Shown: piece after piece, positions 12,259 through 27,872 of the stretch
Numbering within the stretch: position 1 is the first letter of the stretch
How the letters are laid out: the number at the start of each line of letters is the position of its first letter
From: Sycobia sp. Sy_11
Taxonomy: Eukaryota; Arthropoda; Insecta; Hymenoptera; Epichrysomallidae
Reading direction: 5' to 3'
DNA length: 64,000 nucleotides
Assembly: GCA_018907035.1 (NCBI GenBank)
Contig: JACCIC010000227.1
Span: 579,001 to 643,000, forward strand
Notes under the pieces: model-generated
Seen by the model: the letters and a program-made list of their open reading frames with translations, nothing else
Told to the model about the DNA's origin: nothing
Database searches by the model: none
Made by a program: the position numbers and the translations under genes

Positions 12259-15200
12259 GGACTGATTACTATGCGTATAAGAGAACCGCGCTCTCCTAAT
12301 GCCAAATAGGGAAGACAACGTACAACTATATTCATGTCAGAAATTTGGTTTAATTAGGATATTTACGACTTCAGTACATGGACGTTGCAGGGATTAGTGT
12401 GCCAGCTCAACTTGTTTCCCTTATTTTTTACATCGAAGCAGGAATTGATTGTCTTTCTTATTATTTAGAACGCCAAGTACAATATAAACATAATTGTAAT
12501 TAAAAAAAATAATAACGAAGTAATATAAAAGTAATATAAGACAATAACATTCATAATTTTAATCATTCTTCTGTCTTTAATTATCTTTACATTAAATTCA
12601 CTGGAAAGCATGAAAACGAAGAGGTTTAGTTTAGGATTTTCAAAGATGCAAAGAGTCCCCGGAAAGCTTGGAAGATATTCAGCGGGTTCTATATATAGAG
12701 CGAGCTGTTCCAATTATTTTTTCTCGTCTGCTGACATTGGAGAAGGGGCATGGCAAGATGAAAAGTCTTCCAGGATCATAAGAAAAGATTACAAAAATTG
12801 GTGGTCGCGATTATAAAAACTTGGATACTTCAAAGTTATTACTGTAGCGAGGTTTCGACTTTCGAACTTTTTTTTTTCATTTGAAAGTCCAATTTCCTTG
12901 AGCGGAATTTCACGTCTTTCACGTATGCAAATTTTTATACGGCCTTATTATAGTTTTATAAAAGTAATATTCTGTTAAGAAAGCCATTGCAAATTGAGTT
13001 CGATCAGCCGTTGCAGTTCGTATATATGAGACGCGAATTGAGTAATTTTTGCAAATATAATTGCTTTGGTATTTTAATACTTTTTGTAATATTTCGAAAG
13101 AAAACAATAGTTTTATTAGATCGCTTTAATTGAATCAGTCTACAATGAATAAATATATCGCTTGAATGATCGAATCTTTTAGTTTTATAATTGTCCGCTT
13201 GAAATATACATTCATTCTATATTTTTCTTTTCAAAGAGAATCCGTGAAGGTAAAATATCGTTTTCGCCGTAACCCGCGCGTCAGCTGGTGGAAAAAAAAG
13301 ATTAATATCGGATTGTCATATAAGCGGAGGCTGGCGAATGTAATTCACTCTTATAGCGTCCAAGTGTGAATTAGACCATAAAACAAGTTGAGCAAGCCTT
13401 GCGTGAGCCAGGGTAAAAGAAAAAAGAATCGCGTCGCACGACTGGTGAGCGGGAAAAAGGAAAACGCGTTAAGAATGAAAAGAGTGCGCGCGAGGCCGAT
13501 GGGACGAACTGTAACGTTCTTGCCGTGCGTATATACGTGCAGAAACAGCTGAAGTTCATTGACCCAATGTATGCTCACGTGGTCAGCCGAGAGGCTTCGC
13601 CGTGATTTATCGACTTTGCAGGGCGCCGCGTCTGCGTCTGTATATGCACTCGATTTATACCGCCGCGCGCGACATTGTTTCTCTCGAAAGAACCAGGGAA
13701 ATAGAGATGGAGAGATATAGGCTGATGAGGCGAGGGGGGGGGGAGGCGGGAGAGACAGTGGCTCACTATCGTTTTTGTGTACTTTCAATTTTCGACTTTT
13801 ATATATCAAATAGTGAAAATAACGTTTGATTATTTCTACGGGCATTGGATAAATAAAAGGCTTATACTCGTAAATGGATTTTTTCAAATTAACGTGGCGA
13901 AACGTTAAAAATGAAAACTCGCACGTTTTCAATTTGCTATTCAAATTTCATTATATTTATCGGCGTTTACGGGTCCGAACATTCTGTTTTGCTTCCATTA
14001 AAATTACAATAAATGTATATTCGTACGTATAACGTTTTTGTCGTGGGCTTTCATAATGAGATAAAATACGACAATTTCTCCTATATAGGTCTTTTCGCAT
14101 TATGATTTAATAGGCCAGAACGTAATATAAATATTCAAACATCTTTGTATGCTTATAGATTACTTGGAATAAAATGAAAAACTAAAAGAAATTTACAAAA
14201 ATCTAAGACAATTATAAAAAATATCTAAAACTTTCCTTTATTGTCTTACTTTTATCATGTATATCATATATTTATGAATGTATTCGCAAAATTTGAGGAT
14301 TGTATCTTTTGAAACATTTAAATCTCATTGTTTTGGCAATTATTAAGATAAAATTAATATTACGAATCTTATAATAGTAATATGTATCAGCATTAAGAAA
14401 TGATCCTCTTTAAAATTAAATGAGAATTTTCCATTAATGGAAATGATGTTGTTCGCTATATGAATGGATTTAGGATTTTTGAAGAAAAAGAAGTTTTATT
14501 TACATTCGATTTTTCCAAGTATCCGCTTTTAAAGAGTCTGGATATGGACTTTTAAATGAGAAACGAACATCAAAGGAATACATTGAAGTAGCTCTTTTTA
14601 TTTTGACGGTAGTCCTGCTAATTCAGGTTTAGCTTTTAAAATTCTCTGTTATAGAAACTTCGAAATTGAATTGTTGAAACAATATTTTTGAAAAAGTAGA
14701 CACTTAGTTGGTTTGATTTTAAACATATTGAAATGCTATTATAATATGATTTATTAAATAATATTATAATCCAAAAAAGTAAAACTTGTCATATTTTTTC
14801 ATACGACGTATAATGTATTTATTTAATTGTCTATCGAATTCTTTTTAAATATAAATCTTCCACTCAATGTCGCACCAGAATAATATGATATTGAAAAAAT
14901 AATTTTTCGGCTACAGCCTTTATAAATGTATATATACTGTAAATAAAATTAATTAGAATTTCTGCATCAGCATTACAATTACATATATCGATGGGGCGGG
15001 TATTTGACGATTTGAGTTTTAATATTTGTCACAGCATCGTAAATTTGTAACTCGGGGCACCAGTGTTGACACATATTAATTGCATCTAAATGCACGCTTT
15101 TTCAGATACAAAATCATATATTACGTAATAAAAAACACTTATCGATCGATTAGACACTAACAATATTTCCTTTCCTACTACATAACAACTGAATTTCAAA

Positions 15201-16221
15201 AAATAGTAAATTTCTTACCGGATACGGAAAAGTTTTATTTAGGAACCATTTGTAATAGGTAAAGATTCTTTTTAGAGATATAAGCTGGAATTAGGCGACG
15301 AAGCTACAATTTGTATTTTAAAATCAGGAAGAATAAGTTTTGAATATCACCTCAGTGAAACATTTTGCCTTGAATAAAATTTTCAGAATTTCCATTAGAT
15401 CAATTTGCTTTATTTTTAAAGTAAAATGTTTAAAGTTAAAAAAGATCGATACAGTTTTAATGCCGGTAAACCACATTGAATTGCTAAAAAAATTAATATA
15501 TTACTAATACGAAATTTGATTAGTATACCATTCAAATGTCGAGCGCAGCTATTACAGTTTGTTATCTACAGTATTGAAACCGTACTAATTTATAAAATCA
15601 TTCAACGTATACATTTAATATATATATATACAGCTTTTGTTTTTTTTTTTGCAATCGGGATTTTCTCTATACATATATTGATTGAAATAATAACTCTAAA
15701 CCATTCACCTGCTTATATAGATCCTTGTACTGCTGACAGGCAAGAATGCTGTCGTACGACATTTTTATAATTTTCTTTGTGTTGCCGGCGAACAGTTCCT
15801 CCATGGAGGCGGCCCTCTTACAGACTGCCACCACCTGGTTGCCGATCACCTCGAACAGTCGCATTATCCTTTTCTCGCTCCCCAGGAAAGGCGAGTTCTT
15901 CCAGACGACGCGGCATAGCTGAATTATCCCGGGCAGATGCTGCCTCAACTCGGTGATGCTGGCGCAGGCATCGAGGTCGGCATACGCGTGCTCTAATATG
16001 CTTAGGAACTCGACGTTCGACTTGGTCTCGAGGATGGCCGCGCGTATCTCTTCGATGAGGCTCTCCAGCTGATTCAGGTAGGTCGAGCTCGCCGCGGCCA
16101 GGATTGCACGCAGTCGTTGGGTCGCCTTCGTCTCGAGCTGCTGCATCAGTCCGCGAAGATTGTCGTCTGCGGTTGGGCGCGCACGAGAGTTCGGAAAATT
16201 ATTATTGAGCCATGCGAAGCG

Positions 16222-16260
<39 letters not shown>

Positions 16261-16746
16261 GAGCTGTGTAAATTAATGTTCTCTCGCTACGCGAGATATT
16301 ATATGCATATTACACATATATTGCTATCGTGTGAGACCTATTGCACGTCTTTCAAACTTCGATTCAAGGATCGCTTGAGTCTGATTATAATCAACTTCAT
16401 GGGACGGGCTCTCGACAGACAAGTTGAATTAGATTAAGTTTGCTCATCGTTAGCATTTCTATATCGAATACATATATATTAAACTATCGAGGGTGTACAA
16501 CGAGAGAGTCAAGGCATACGTCTATATTAAATATAATACATACTATACAATATATTAATATATTTTTATAAAATATATTTATAAAAAATTTTCAAAACCT
16601 TTTATAAAAATCATTTTCATTATAAAAAAAAACTGTAGATTTATTGAAATAGATTTAATTTAATAAAGAACGCTACATATGTACTTGATGAAGGTAAAGA
16701 AAGATATAAACAAACTCAGTGTACTTCGTACGAGTGCCGCACAATT

Positions 16747-16807
<61 letters not shown>

Positions 16808-17357
16808 AGTACTAGGAGAAAGAAAAATAAATGAGCAAAAAGTAGCGTAAAGGATTCCGGATGATAACAACGGACTTCTGTGGAACATATGTGGATATAT
16901 AGTGTAAAATAAAGTATAAAATTCGAAAGCTAATAAGAAAGGAACGGAAAGAAATGGCTAGAAGTAGATGTACGTGGACGAAGACGGGGGTGGGGTACTG
17001 TGCTATAGTAGGTGGGATGTACTACCTAGAAGAGGGAAGAGCTTGGTGACAACTGGACCAGTGGTTTTGTATCAGCTGTTACCCCTCGAAACCGTTTTTT
17101 CTTTTTGTTCTTTCGTATCCCCACCTCTCGTAGATAGCTCGCGCGATCCATCGGGATTTGTTCAGTTTCTTACAGGTACTGCGACTCGTGGATAACGGCA
17201 CGGACGCAGCGTATCGGACAGTATCAAAATTGCATCCAGTTGCTATACAAAGAGCGCGTCTCGGCATTTTCCGGTGGAGATTGAGTGAGTGAGTGAGAGA
17301 GGTAGAAAGGGACAAAGAGAAAGAGAGATAAATAGAGAAAGAGAGATAAATAGAGAG

Positions 17358-17430
<73 letters not shown>

Positions 17431-19141
17431 GACACAGAGAGAGTAAAAGTAACAATCAAATCGTTAATCTACCAACAACCGCACGTAAATCTAAAAAACG
17501 CGTGGAATTCGTGTTCCGCCTAAAATAAGCTTCTGTCCACCCATTTTCAAATTGATGATCACTTGTTCAATGTTCTTTTACCTTTTCGTTTGAATGTCTC
17601 TATATATACGCTACTCAATAAATCAAACTTGGGCTATTGAGAAACAGAATTGCAATTAGATTAAGGTCGGTGTGATCATAGTTAAGCAATTAACTATATG
17701 TCAGATATTGAGATGCGAAGACAATTATCAGATCTTATTTCGATACATCATATTTTCGAACGGCTAGTTTTCATTATTTCAGAAAAAATGGATCTTCAAA
17801 AGTCCATTCAGCATATAGATCAATAATTTACTTTGGATACATTAGCTGTCGTTCGAATAGTATAGGTTAGTATAATACACCTGAACAAGAATTTTTTGTT
17901 TATATTTTGAAATTTAATACTTCAAAAATAAAAAAAAATTACTTATTTTATGAATAGATAGAGGATGGGCGACTGCAATGCAATTGAATTTGAGAAAAAT
18001 TCTTTTAAATAAAAGTTAAGTAATTGATGTAACACTTGTTGTATAAATTTTCTCTTTAACGGTGAAAGACAATAAATGCTACTCAGGAGTGTCTGTGAAT
18101 TTCGACCGGAAATTAGCGTTGTTTGAATGACGAAACTGATACTTTAGGACTTGTGAAACCCGAAAATGAATATCCGATAGCATTAGCTTAGAATTCTGAA
18201 GAGCTATTCAATTATTGCTGTAAATCGTGACAAGGGCCAGAATCCTTTTACTGAATATAAAATCCTCATTCTTCTGAAAAAAATATAGAAAACTTTCATA
18301 ATTCTTTTATACACTGTAAACATAAGTTTTTTAATATTTTGAAAACTAAACGCAAGCTTGTATATATATATATATATATATATATATTCATTTATTTAAT
18401 ACTTTTTAATTTTTTGTATTCCTTTTTTATTATTTAGAGTACAAAGATTATTAAATACTAGAACAGATTGTTTATATTAAGTATTTTTATTAACTGATGG
18501 AGATGAGAAAAAATCGAATATTAACTAATAAACATTTCTGCTTGGTCAGCCCAAATTCGTAAACTTAGACGCGCGAACTAATAGTGGATTTGTTTGGAAC
18601 GTGCAGAAGCCTATCGTCAATTCTGAATTTCTGAATTCGCCGGCTTTTCCCATTGGCCCGTAACAACATTACCACGGCAAAATTTATCCCTCAACCTCCC
18701 TCACTCTTGCCCGAGAATGTGAATTTCGCTATCTGTTTATTTTCTTAAAAAGTAATTCACTTCGGCACCGTACAGTTCCTCGGCGCTGTTCAAGCAGAAA
18801 TGGTAAATTTATACCAACCCGGTTCCCTTCCCATTGCGGCCACCCCTAGAGGCTGTATCGTCTCGAGTATCTGGATGAAATCCATGAGTTCTCTCATTTC
18901 CCCGTCCCGTCCCTCGCAACCCGGCGTGATGCTATTGCCGACGAGCCGAAATTTTCCTCATTCTACTTAATGCGTATTGTTATAGTACCGTAAACCATCG
19001 GTTGACGAGGGTACAGCGATCATCTACGCGACCGTCTCGTTCTTTGATTCCGGGCCTCCAGCCTTGCCCGTATTGTGTATACGACTTTTCTTTGGTGATA
19101 CGCGGAATAAAAGACGAAGATGTTGCGTGACTACTCACTGA

Positions 19142-19191
<50 letters not shown>

Positions 19192-22100
19192 ATCTCTCAT
19201 CAACGGGCAATATTTATCGGACGATGATAAAGCCACTCGACCACGAAATGGACTGACAAGCACGATTCCCATTCTCGCGCTCTCCTCTTCAACTCTCGCA
19301 CCTCTTCGACACCCGCGTAGCGGCTGAGAAAAGCCGCGAGTGCGCTAAAATCGCCCGTGTTTTCCAACCTCCTCCGCCGCGGTTCTCTTATATATTATCG
19401 ATCGGATAATATGCCACACGAGAGGATAATCCCGGCATCGAGGACGAGTTTGGCTTCATCTTTCCTTTCCTGTCGCGGTCCGCCTTCGTTTTTTCGTTCC
19501 CTCTTCCTTTTTATCTTCTTTACTGCCTCTGCCTCGAATTTTTATACCTTTTTCCACGAGGCTCTCGTGGAAATTTCGCAAATGCGATAAGCTCGCGAAT
19601 GAGGACGGAAGGAACTTAAAACAGCGTAAAAAAATGAACGAATGGAATATAGATTTATATCGAAGCGTAAAGGTGAAATTTATCGAGACTCGATATTTGA
19701 TTATATATATATACGGTTGTTAAACAATCATTAAAAACAAATACTTTCCCAATCTCAAATCGCTATTCTCTCTAATGGACATTACAATTTCATATCGCGT
19801 ATCTAGAATATACCTAATTCCAAGTATATGACACCTCGCTCAAGTTCTAATGTTCCATTTCAAGTTAAATCCGACTGATTTAATTTTGATCTAATATTAC
19901 ATAACTAATGCAGTTACATATAGAAGTACAGGATGCTCCTACAAATGTACAGTAATCTATATTAGTTCATATTATTTTAATCGTTTCGTTGCAATTAATG
20001 AAAACTTATATTATTATTTCCTAAAATTTATTATCTAAACAATTATATATTAACTAACTACATTTTAATCAATATATTTTAGAAATAACAATAGTACTTC
20101 GCAAGTTCAAAAAAATAATTTTTTTGTTGGCTTTTTTCTGTAGTATACCATACTAAGAATAAAATTTAATCTAAAATAGATAGACAAATCTAGATGAATC
20201 TACTGTAAATTCAGAAATAAATTTATAGGACAACCTAATTTTCTTTTAGTAAAGTTTGAAGTTACTGTGTAAAATTCAATTGATTCTATATGATAATTTT
20301 TAAACATTCATCAGCCACACTACAGTCGATTTGTATCTCTGTTTAGATAACATATTTTGATGCGAAACTGCATATAGAAGATATAGAGATGTTTAACAAA
20401 TGCTCAAAATTTCAATGGACTTACTCGTTTAATTATTTTTATCAACTTCTGAAAAAATTTACTCTGTTTCAGGTATTAGAAAATAGTCTAGCTTCTTGAA
20501 CCGATAAAATTTAAGCGATATGCTTTTTTTGTTGTTAATTACGTTAAAAAATAATGAATATTTGTTATTATGATATCTGAATTATAATATAAAAATAAGA
20601 TATAAGAGGTGCCACCATTTAAGTATGACTACTAAATTGTTTTGAACGAAATATAAACATTACTATTACGTGTACTCAAATATAATTTTGATTTTATTCG
20701 AATTTGAAATTGCGGTTACACCATGCATTCATAATGCATGAGTGTAACGAATAATGCACACACGCGCACAAAATTGGCATATTAGATGCACTACACACAC
20801 ACACACAACACACACACACACACACACACCGATATGTATATATGAATGGACTTACAGCGATAAATCCAGAAGTCGTATTCATCTTTGAAGGTGAGCAGGT
20901 CGCCGCCGGTGATCTGATCCTGGTCACTGAGGGCAATTCTGATTTGCCTTGCCCAGTAGACCAGGATTCCCTCGAGCCGCTTTACCAATTCCTTATCGGC
21001 GCAGGCCTCCTCGATGGTCAGCTCGCTCCCCTCCGTCGGCTGATATATTACGGTTAAGCCGAGCATTTTGTATCTGAGATCGGTCAGGTTGCAGAGGAAG
21101 TTCTGCACGTTCAAGCAGAAATCCTCCTTCACGCATGTTTACTCGTTCAGGAAATTGATGACTTTTGTATATTTATATATGTACGTCCGCATCATTCGCG
21201 CCTGTCAATGCGTGGATTCGAATTCTTTAAATTGGAAATTAGAATTAGACTCTTCAAGTTTAAATATAGTTTTGCGAGTTATTTGATTAATGGATTATTA
21301 TTCAGCTATTTTCCTGCTTTATTCACTTTAGCACTTATGAAATACTGTTTAATTAAATTATTACAAACGTGTTTGTATAATATTCAAACAAAATATTTGA
21401 TTAATGCAGATATCCATGTATGTTGTTTTGTATCGGGTTATTTAAATAAAAGCATGTAAATAGTAGAGATAAATTATTAAAATAAATTAGTGCTTAATTA
21501 TATTTAGAAATAAAACTCGTGTATGTGATAGATGATATATTATGGAAAGAGAAAAAAATTCCAATAAAAAAATCATTAGCTTCATCAAAACTTGACCTCA
21601 AATCACATTATTCTTTATTTTATGCGTAATCGCCATGAATGTAATGCCTAAAATAATAAAATGTTGAAAATTGGAATATCTTCCATATTAATCATTGCTG
21701 ATTAGAACGCATAATAATGTTACGAATGTAATGAATCCCTAATTCCCATCCGAAAAGGGGTAATAACTGCACCCCAAATGAAAATCAATGCCAAAGTCAT
21801 AACCACTTTTTAATTTCAGCTTAGTCTGAAAAACTTGGGTCATGAAAACAAAATACCGCGCCTATTTAAGTATCAAAGAATACAAGAAAAAAATTGAAAA
21901 TAGCAAAGTCAACATAATGAAATCCTCGTTAAAGATACGATCTTCGCCCAGTAATAATTCTATGTTGCGGTGAATAAAGTTCGGCTTGGCCTCTCCCTTC
22001 CCCACCCGCCCCCGTGTCCACTCCGCCCGACGGGAATGTGTTTTAGCCAAAATTATGGTAATATTAATTTTCTAGCTGGCACGTTGCGCACCGCCGCCGT

Positions 22101-25100
22101 TCGGCGATTCCGCCATGCCCGCGCGGGACGGCGGGAATGCGAAGGGGGTGGGGCAGCGCCCGGAAAGCAAGCAGTTACAAATTTGTTCGCTAATGTCATC
22201 AAGTTAGATTGGCCGGGACTGCGTGCCGAGAGAGCTGGAAAACGCGCTCGATCGCTGTTATATCCTGATTGCTAAAAGCGATACGAGGGGAGAGTGAGAG
22301 AGGGGGCAGGCAGGGGAGACGAGAGATATGAGTCGCTTGGTCACCGCAGAGGCGACGGCACTAACTGCGCTTGATAATAATGCGCTATGCCGAGCAGTTA
22401 AGAGTGACAGCTGCGCGCTCCGCCATTTCGGCAAAAGAGATCCAGCATTGTTAACTCTTTTTAAGAACTTTAATGGCATACGCGGATAGTGAAGGCGGAT
22501 TCGCTGCCGTACATCTATTTTCTAAAGATAAACCGCAGAATTTTCTTACAAGTATAACAATGATCCTTTCAATTATTAATAGAAAAATATTTTCACTCAC
22601 TATTAATTCAGTTGACATTATTTTTCGTTTGAAATTTAAATGGATTCATCATCATAGTTTCGGCAGGTAAGCTTTTCCATTCGTTTATAAAGAACACAAT
22701 TGAAATTATATTTAACGTACGTTAATTTACATTTACATTTTCATTATAGAATTGCTTATGTATGATAAGCAATTTTATATGATTATAATTTTATATGATG
22801 GTATAAGGTAACGAAAACCTAAAATGTAATTAGTCAAATAAAAATATAGTAAAAAAAATTCTCAGAAGCTGAGCAACTCCGATGAGAATCACAGATTTGA
22901 TAGATATTAATTTACCGTTAGTCTTGGTATCTAAATAGATGATTTTAGAGTAGCTAATATTAACGATCAGTATTTGATTTTTAAGTTAATTATAACATTT
23001 GTGTAGGATTTTACTAAGCTATATATTGCAACTATTATTTGAAACTCTTTGGATTAATCTTCAGTTTGGTTAGCTATCAATAATTATGTTTTTTTTTTAA
23101 GGATTCTAGTACGTATTAACTCTGTTGATTATAAAAATTTTAATGTAGATAAAAAGAAATATAAAAATGTCAGTATGCTTGTACATATTTATACAGAAAA
23201 TTTAACTGAAAAGAATAATAATTTATAAATCTATAAGTTCATAATGTAATATGGAATATATTTTCTGTAACATCGTATAGATGAACATGGAATCGTAATA
23301 GGAGCACATTTTAATTTCATAATTTATGCATATTGAATTACACGCGGATTATGACAAAATATTTGGTAAAAATGAAAGCAAACTTAATAATCATCGCTGT
23401 AATTCACATTACAACTTAATATTTTTCGATGTACGAAACAAATTTTCAAGAAGCCTAAATTCCATATTTATCGAACCAGCCAAAATATATTGGCTATTAC
23501 CGTTCTGAAGCGATTTATATTGGTCGTTGTCATTATGAAGTTTACACCGCCTAAATTTATGATCAATTTGCTAATCATGTTACCATTTCTGATTTAGCTT
23601 ATTTACGGCTTGTGTGCTTTCCGGGCAATATATTACGCCGATGCGTATGATTCTGTAGTAAAAAATGCAATTTAAATTGTTGAAAAGTCATATAAAATTC
23701 TTTGGGAGGTTTATGCCTAATTTTTTTAATATTAATGTGTCATTTACATCTCTGCATTTTAGCTTTGTCAAGGTAAATACAGATTTCTAACAAAATTGTT
23801 TTTTACGTAATTCCTGCGCATCAGAAGTAAAAAACGTTTCTTGTTTCGAATTTCCAATTTAAGGAATTTAATGCGAGAAAAGCATTCTTACGGTGGTCTT
23901 TAATAGATTAAAAAGGATACTATCAGGCCAAGTGTTAATTTTGGTGAAAATTGGAGACAGGACATTGTTGACGATCGTCAAAATCGAGACCTCGACGTTG
24001 TCGTTAATACTGCCAAAGAGTACTTTGTCCCGAAAGTCTTCGGGACTGAACATTTCGAGTGGCTTTCTAACAAAGTATGTTAATTCCTCAACGGGATTTT
24101 CCGGGAAGGATAGCTTTGCCGTTAGTATGTCATTTTTAAAAAATAGAGTAAGTACTGGAGTTCTGAGGTTCTCGAAAAATTCTTGAATTGCTGATATGCA
24201 CTGCTCGTTCCAATTCTTATAGCACAATCCGCTTAATACTGTCAGATCTTTCACGAGGATTATCTGTAAAGTGCAAAAAGATTTTTGCCGTATAAAGTAT
24301 TTACGACTCGAAAAAAGCTTAAAATTCTTTTTTATGGATATTTAAATATAAAAACTATTTCGAATACGCCGTATCTTTGATCAATCTTTAAAAAGCAATG
24401 ATTTTTAATGAAATACGTTTTGCCCAATATAAGGTACGAATTAAATTCACTTTTTGGTTGTATTACACATTTATAATTCATTATCCACAAAGTTTTCTGT
24501 TAAAAGCCTACTGTAATAATTTAATCAATTAATAAAATGTCTTTTTTTTTTATCAAAATCATTACAACATTCGTAACCGAATTACTAATAATTCTATATT
24601 CAGAAAATTCATTTCTTTTTCATATTTTAATACCACGATTACTTGGTTACGATTCGAAAGTAATTGAAATTACAAACTGCGCACGATTCATTGCAAATTC
24701 ATACACAAATACGTTCATTTCATGGAAAACGCGCGCTTTTAAATATTAATTCGTTTAAAGTAAATGCGGCTGTCGCCGATTCGTTTTAAAGGATACGCGC
24801 GTATATATTTAGAATATCAAACATATGAGAGCATACACCGTCGTTACAAGAGCCGCGGCAAGTGGCCGAGGGCGGGGGGTACAGTAACCTGCATCGTTCC
24901 ACGGATTTTCTATGACACGCAGTTTTTCGAAGTATCCGCTTTTTTATACTAGAGCCATAATATTTTTACGAGCCTGTACTTTTATTTACGAATTTTAACT
25001 TCTTTATGAATCAGCCTCGATTTTGTTTAAAAAAAATATATCTTTTTTTTACTATTTGTATTTAAATAAAGTTTTTCATTTTCGATATTTTCGGCCCCCC

Positions 25101-27435
25101 GGTAAAAACGATAGTGCACTTATAAGCGAATATTGCATTGAGATAAAAAGTTATTTTATATTTTGAGCTCAATAGAAATCATTAAATGCAGAATATTTAT
25201 AATCTCGGGTCAATATCGATTTTTTAACTATATTAAGGCCTTGTGAATTTCGCGGTTAACTATTTGGTATCGAGTCTCTTTAGATGCTCCGTATTTTGTT
25301 TTTATATACATTCTGTACTTAATCTTCGCTCCCGATAATTTTAAACCAAGCTAAGTGCAGTAAAATAAAGTACATTTTATTTTCATTGTGAAAATTGACA
25401 AATATTTTTTGAGAATATGTATATGATGTTTACTAATTCAAACGATACTATAATTATTCTACTAAATTAATGAGATGATGAAATTAGTAAATAATTTTAA
25501 ACTTAATATATAAATTTGACGAGTCATTTGCTCCGATTAAGGATGGGCTATATTGCCAATTCTTCCGTCTTTACTATCGTTATATTTATAATAATAATAA
25601 TGATAATAACAATGTAATACAATATAAAAAAACGAAAGAAGTTTTGATCCATATATCGACGTTCCCAACGAAGACTGGAAAAAGTTCCACTTGCATTTCC
25701 AGGTCCCGTGTGAGAAAATTGAAGGCAGTCGGTTAGTCTAAGTAAGAATACTTGAAGTACTATCAAACGATTATGTCTGCATTTTTGAACACTTTAAAAT
25801 TCTATCACAGTTTTATAAGATTATCTGTAAGACTCAGCAGTGCAAATTCGTTAGTCGAGTCAACTTCTCGATGGGACCATTTTGAACGTGCTAAGTTTTC
25901 GTTGGGGGTCCTGGATATTTAGGAGCCATGACTCGCGAACGAAGACTCGCTTGACTTATAGAAAATGGCTATTATCAACGCGTCAGTCGAACGTGGCGGG
26001 TCGAGGGTGTCCATCGAGCCTCGCCCACAGCCCATCCCCCTTTACTTAGTCGAAGTAATCGTCATTTAATTAAGTCTCGCCGCGGTCCGCCGCGCCCGAG
26101 TGTCGCCGGCGCCGACAGCGAGAGCGTCACAATCGAAACTCACTAATTCCTCAAGCTCCTCCCTCGCATACGTGGCTCTCGATAAATTGTATTCCTCCTC
26201 CAGGCTGCGCTTTCCTGCAATTAAAAGTTCATCCGGTTTGAATGAGGGGCGAATTTCACGACAGCGAGCTCGCTCGCTTGCTCGCTCCATGGCGACGCGA
26301 CGGTGCATCTGGTATGGATTTCGATTTGTGTCACCAGCCGCGCCGCGTCGCGCATGGGACCGCGCTCCTGCCCCCTACCCCCCTTCGCTCTTACACCATT
26401 TTTTGCTTATTAACAGATGCATCTGATAAAGAACTGCATTGATAGGAAAAATTAGGTGTGTGTGCGTGCGCGCGCGTGTGTGTGTAAATGAGCAGCTTCA
26501 TTATTCGTTTACTTTGTAGATAACGCGGGAATTAAAGATATAATTACAGTTTATGAACAAAGTTGAATTTTCTCTTTGCATTCGAAGTTGTAATTAAAAG
26601 GGAAACTAAAAAGAATGATTAACTTTCTTTCCGTTGTAATTGGAGAAGCTTAAAAAAAGCTTTACGGCAGAAGATGCATAAAGATGAAATAGCGAAGAGG
26701 TAGCTGATGATGGTTAATAACATAATTTTATTTTGGCAAAAAAAGCATAAATGTATGTCTGGAATCGAGAAATTTGCTACTCGAGAGAAAATCTTTTTTT
26801 TCAGTTGTTATATAAGTGCATTATAATTGTTTAAAATTTGATAAAGTTAAATTTATAGTAAATAATTCAATCCTATTTACATCACTCTTACATATAAATT
26901 GCAAGTTCAACGTTAGTTTTGTGATCTTCCGATCATAAATAAATGCAATTTAGGGCACGTGTGTGTAAATTGATTTTTAACTCGTCAGATAATTTACCGT
27001 CTCAGTGAAGCAAAGGGTGGTCTCAGGAGAAAAATAATTAACCTCCACGACGATACTATAATGTATTGAAATATTTACATATTATGTTGAAATATTTTGT
27101 CTCTTAAAGACATAAATTTTAAGAAAAATCTTGCACTTTTCTTATTTATTGTTTTAATTCATTCTACAAAATTGGATAAATAATACGTAAATTCCTCTAA
27201 AAAAAGTTTAGTGTTAAAATTTATTTTCAATAATGTAAAAATAATATTGTACATTGAAAATAATTGAAGAAATAAATTAATCTCAGCTATAATTAATATT
27301 AAAACAAAAGTTCATAAAAAACATTTAAAAAATATACAGAATTTAAATACTGACAATATAAAACTTTAATAGTTTTAAAAACAAATAAAAAACTTCAGAT
27401 CAATACTATAATAATTATTAGTTAAACAAAAAATA

Positions 27436-27477
<42 letters not shown>

Positions 27478-27547
27478 CGAGAAAGCGGTCGAAGGGTTAA
27501 CGTGATTTCACAAGTAGCTGTTTGTACGTAGATATGTATGTACGGTT

Positions 27548-27603
<56 letters not shown>

Positions 27604-27815
27604 TATATATGTATATATATATATTTTTTCTGATATCAATTAAATATATATGTTTTTACCAAGTAAATAATTTTCTTAAATTAAGAAATTATTTACTAGG
27701 CTTAAGACGACGTGATTTGATTTAAGTGTATTTTTCTTGTGTGAAATAAATACTTTCTTCGTTGAAAGAGATACTTTCTCGATTAAAAAAAATAATTTAC
27801 TTGATAACAGACTTT

Positions 27816-27872
<57 letters not shown>

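Larger units (their letters stand above)
11137..15708 (-). other. Dynein intron 5: repeats and a GC-rich island, no other exon seen
   Basis: Contains a compound (CA)n/(GC)n repeat at 12076-12253 and a GC-rich, G-run-bearing block at about 13240-13800. The rest is AT-rich. I examined the frames around 12-14 kb and found only low-complexity or antisense shadows. Confidence 0.7.
16167..20855 (-). other. Dynein intron 4: microsatellites, GC-rich block, repeat copy 2
   Basis: Contains (CT)n at 16229-16257, (TA)n at 16748-16804, a long GA tract at 17283-17427, (TA)n at 18361-18387, a GC-rich block at 18560-19610 with (CT)n at 19143-19187, and repeat copy 2 at 19618-19713. No further dynein exon is needed by phase or expected here. 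Confidence 0.75.

Noticed and set aside
11890..12335. Frames of repeated Val/Cys or His/Thr residues
   Set aside because: They are translations of a CA/GC microsatellite.
20842..21057. Plus-strand frame over dynein exon 4
   Set aside because: Antisense shadow of a conserved exon.
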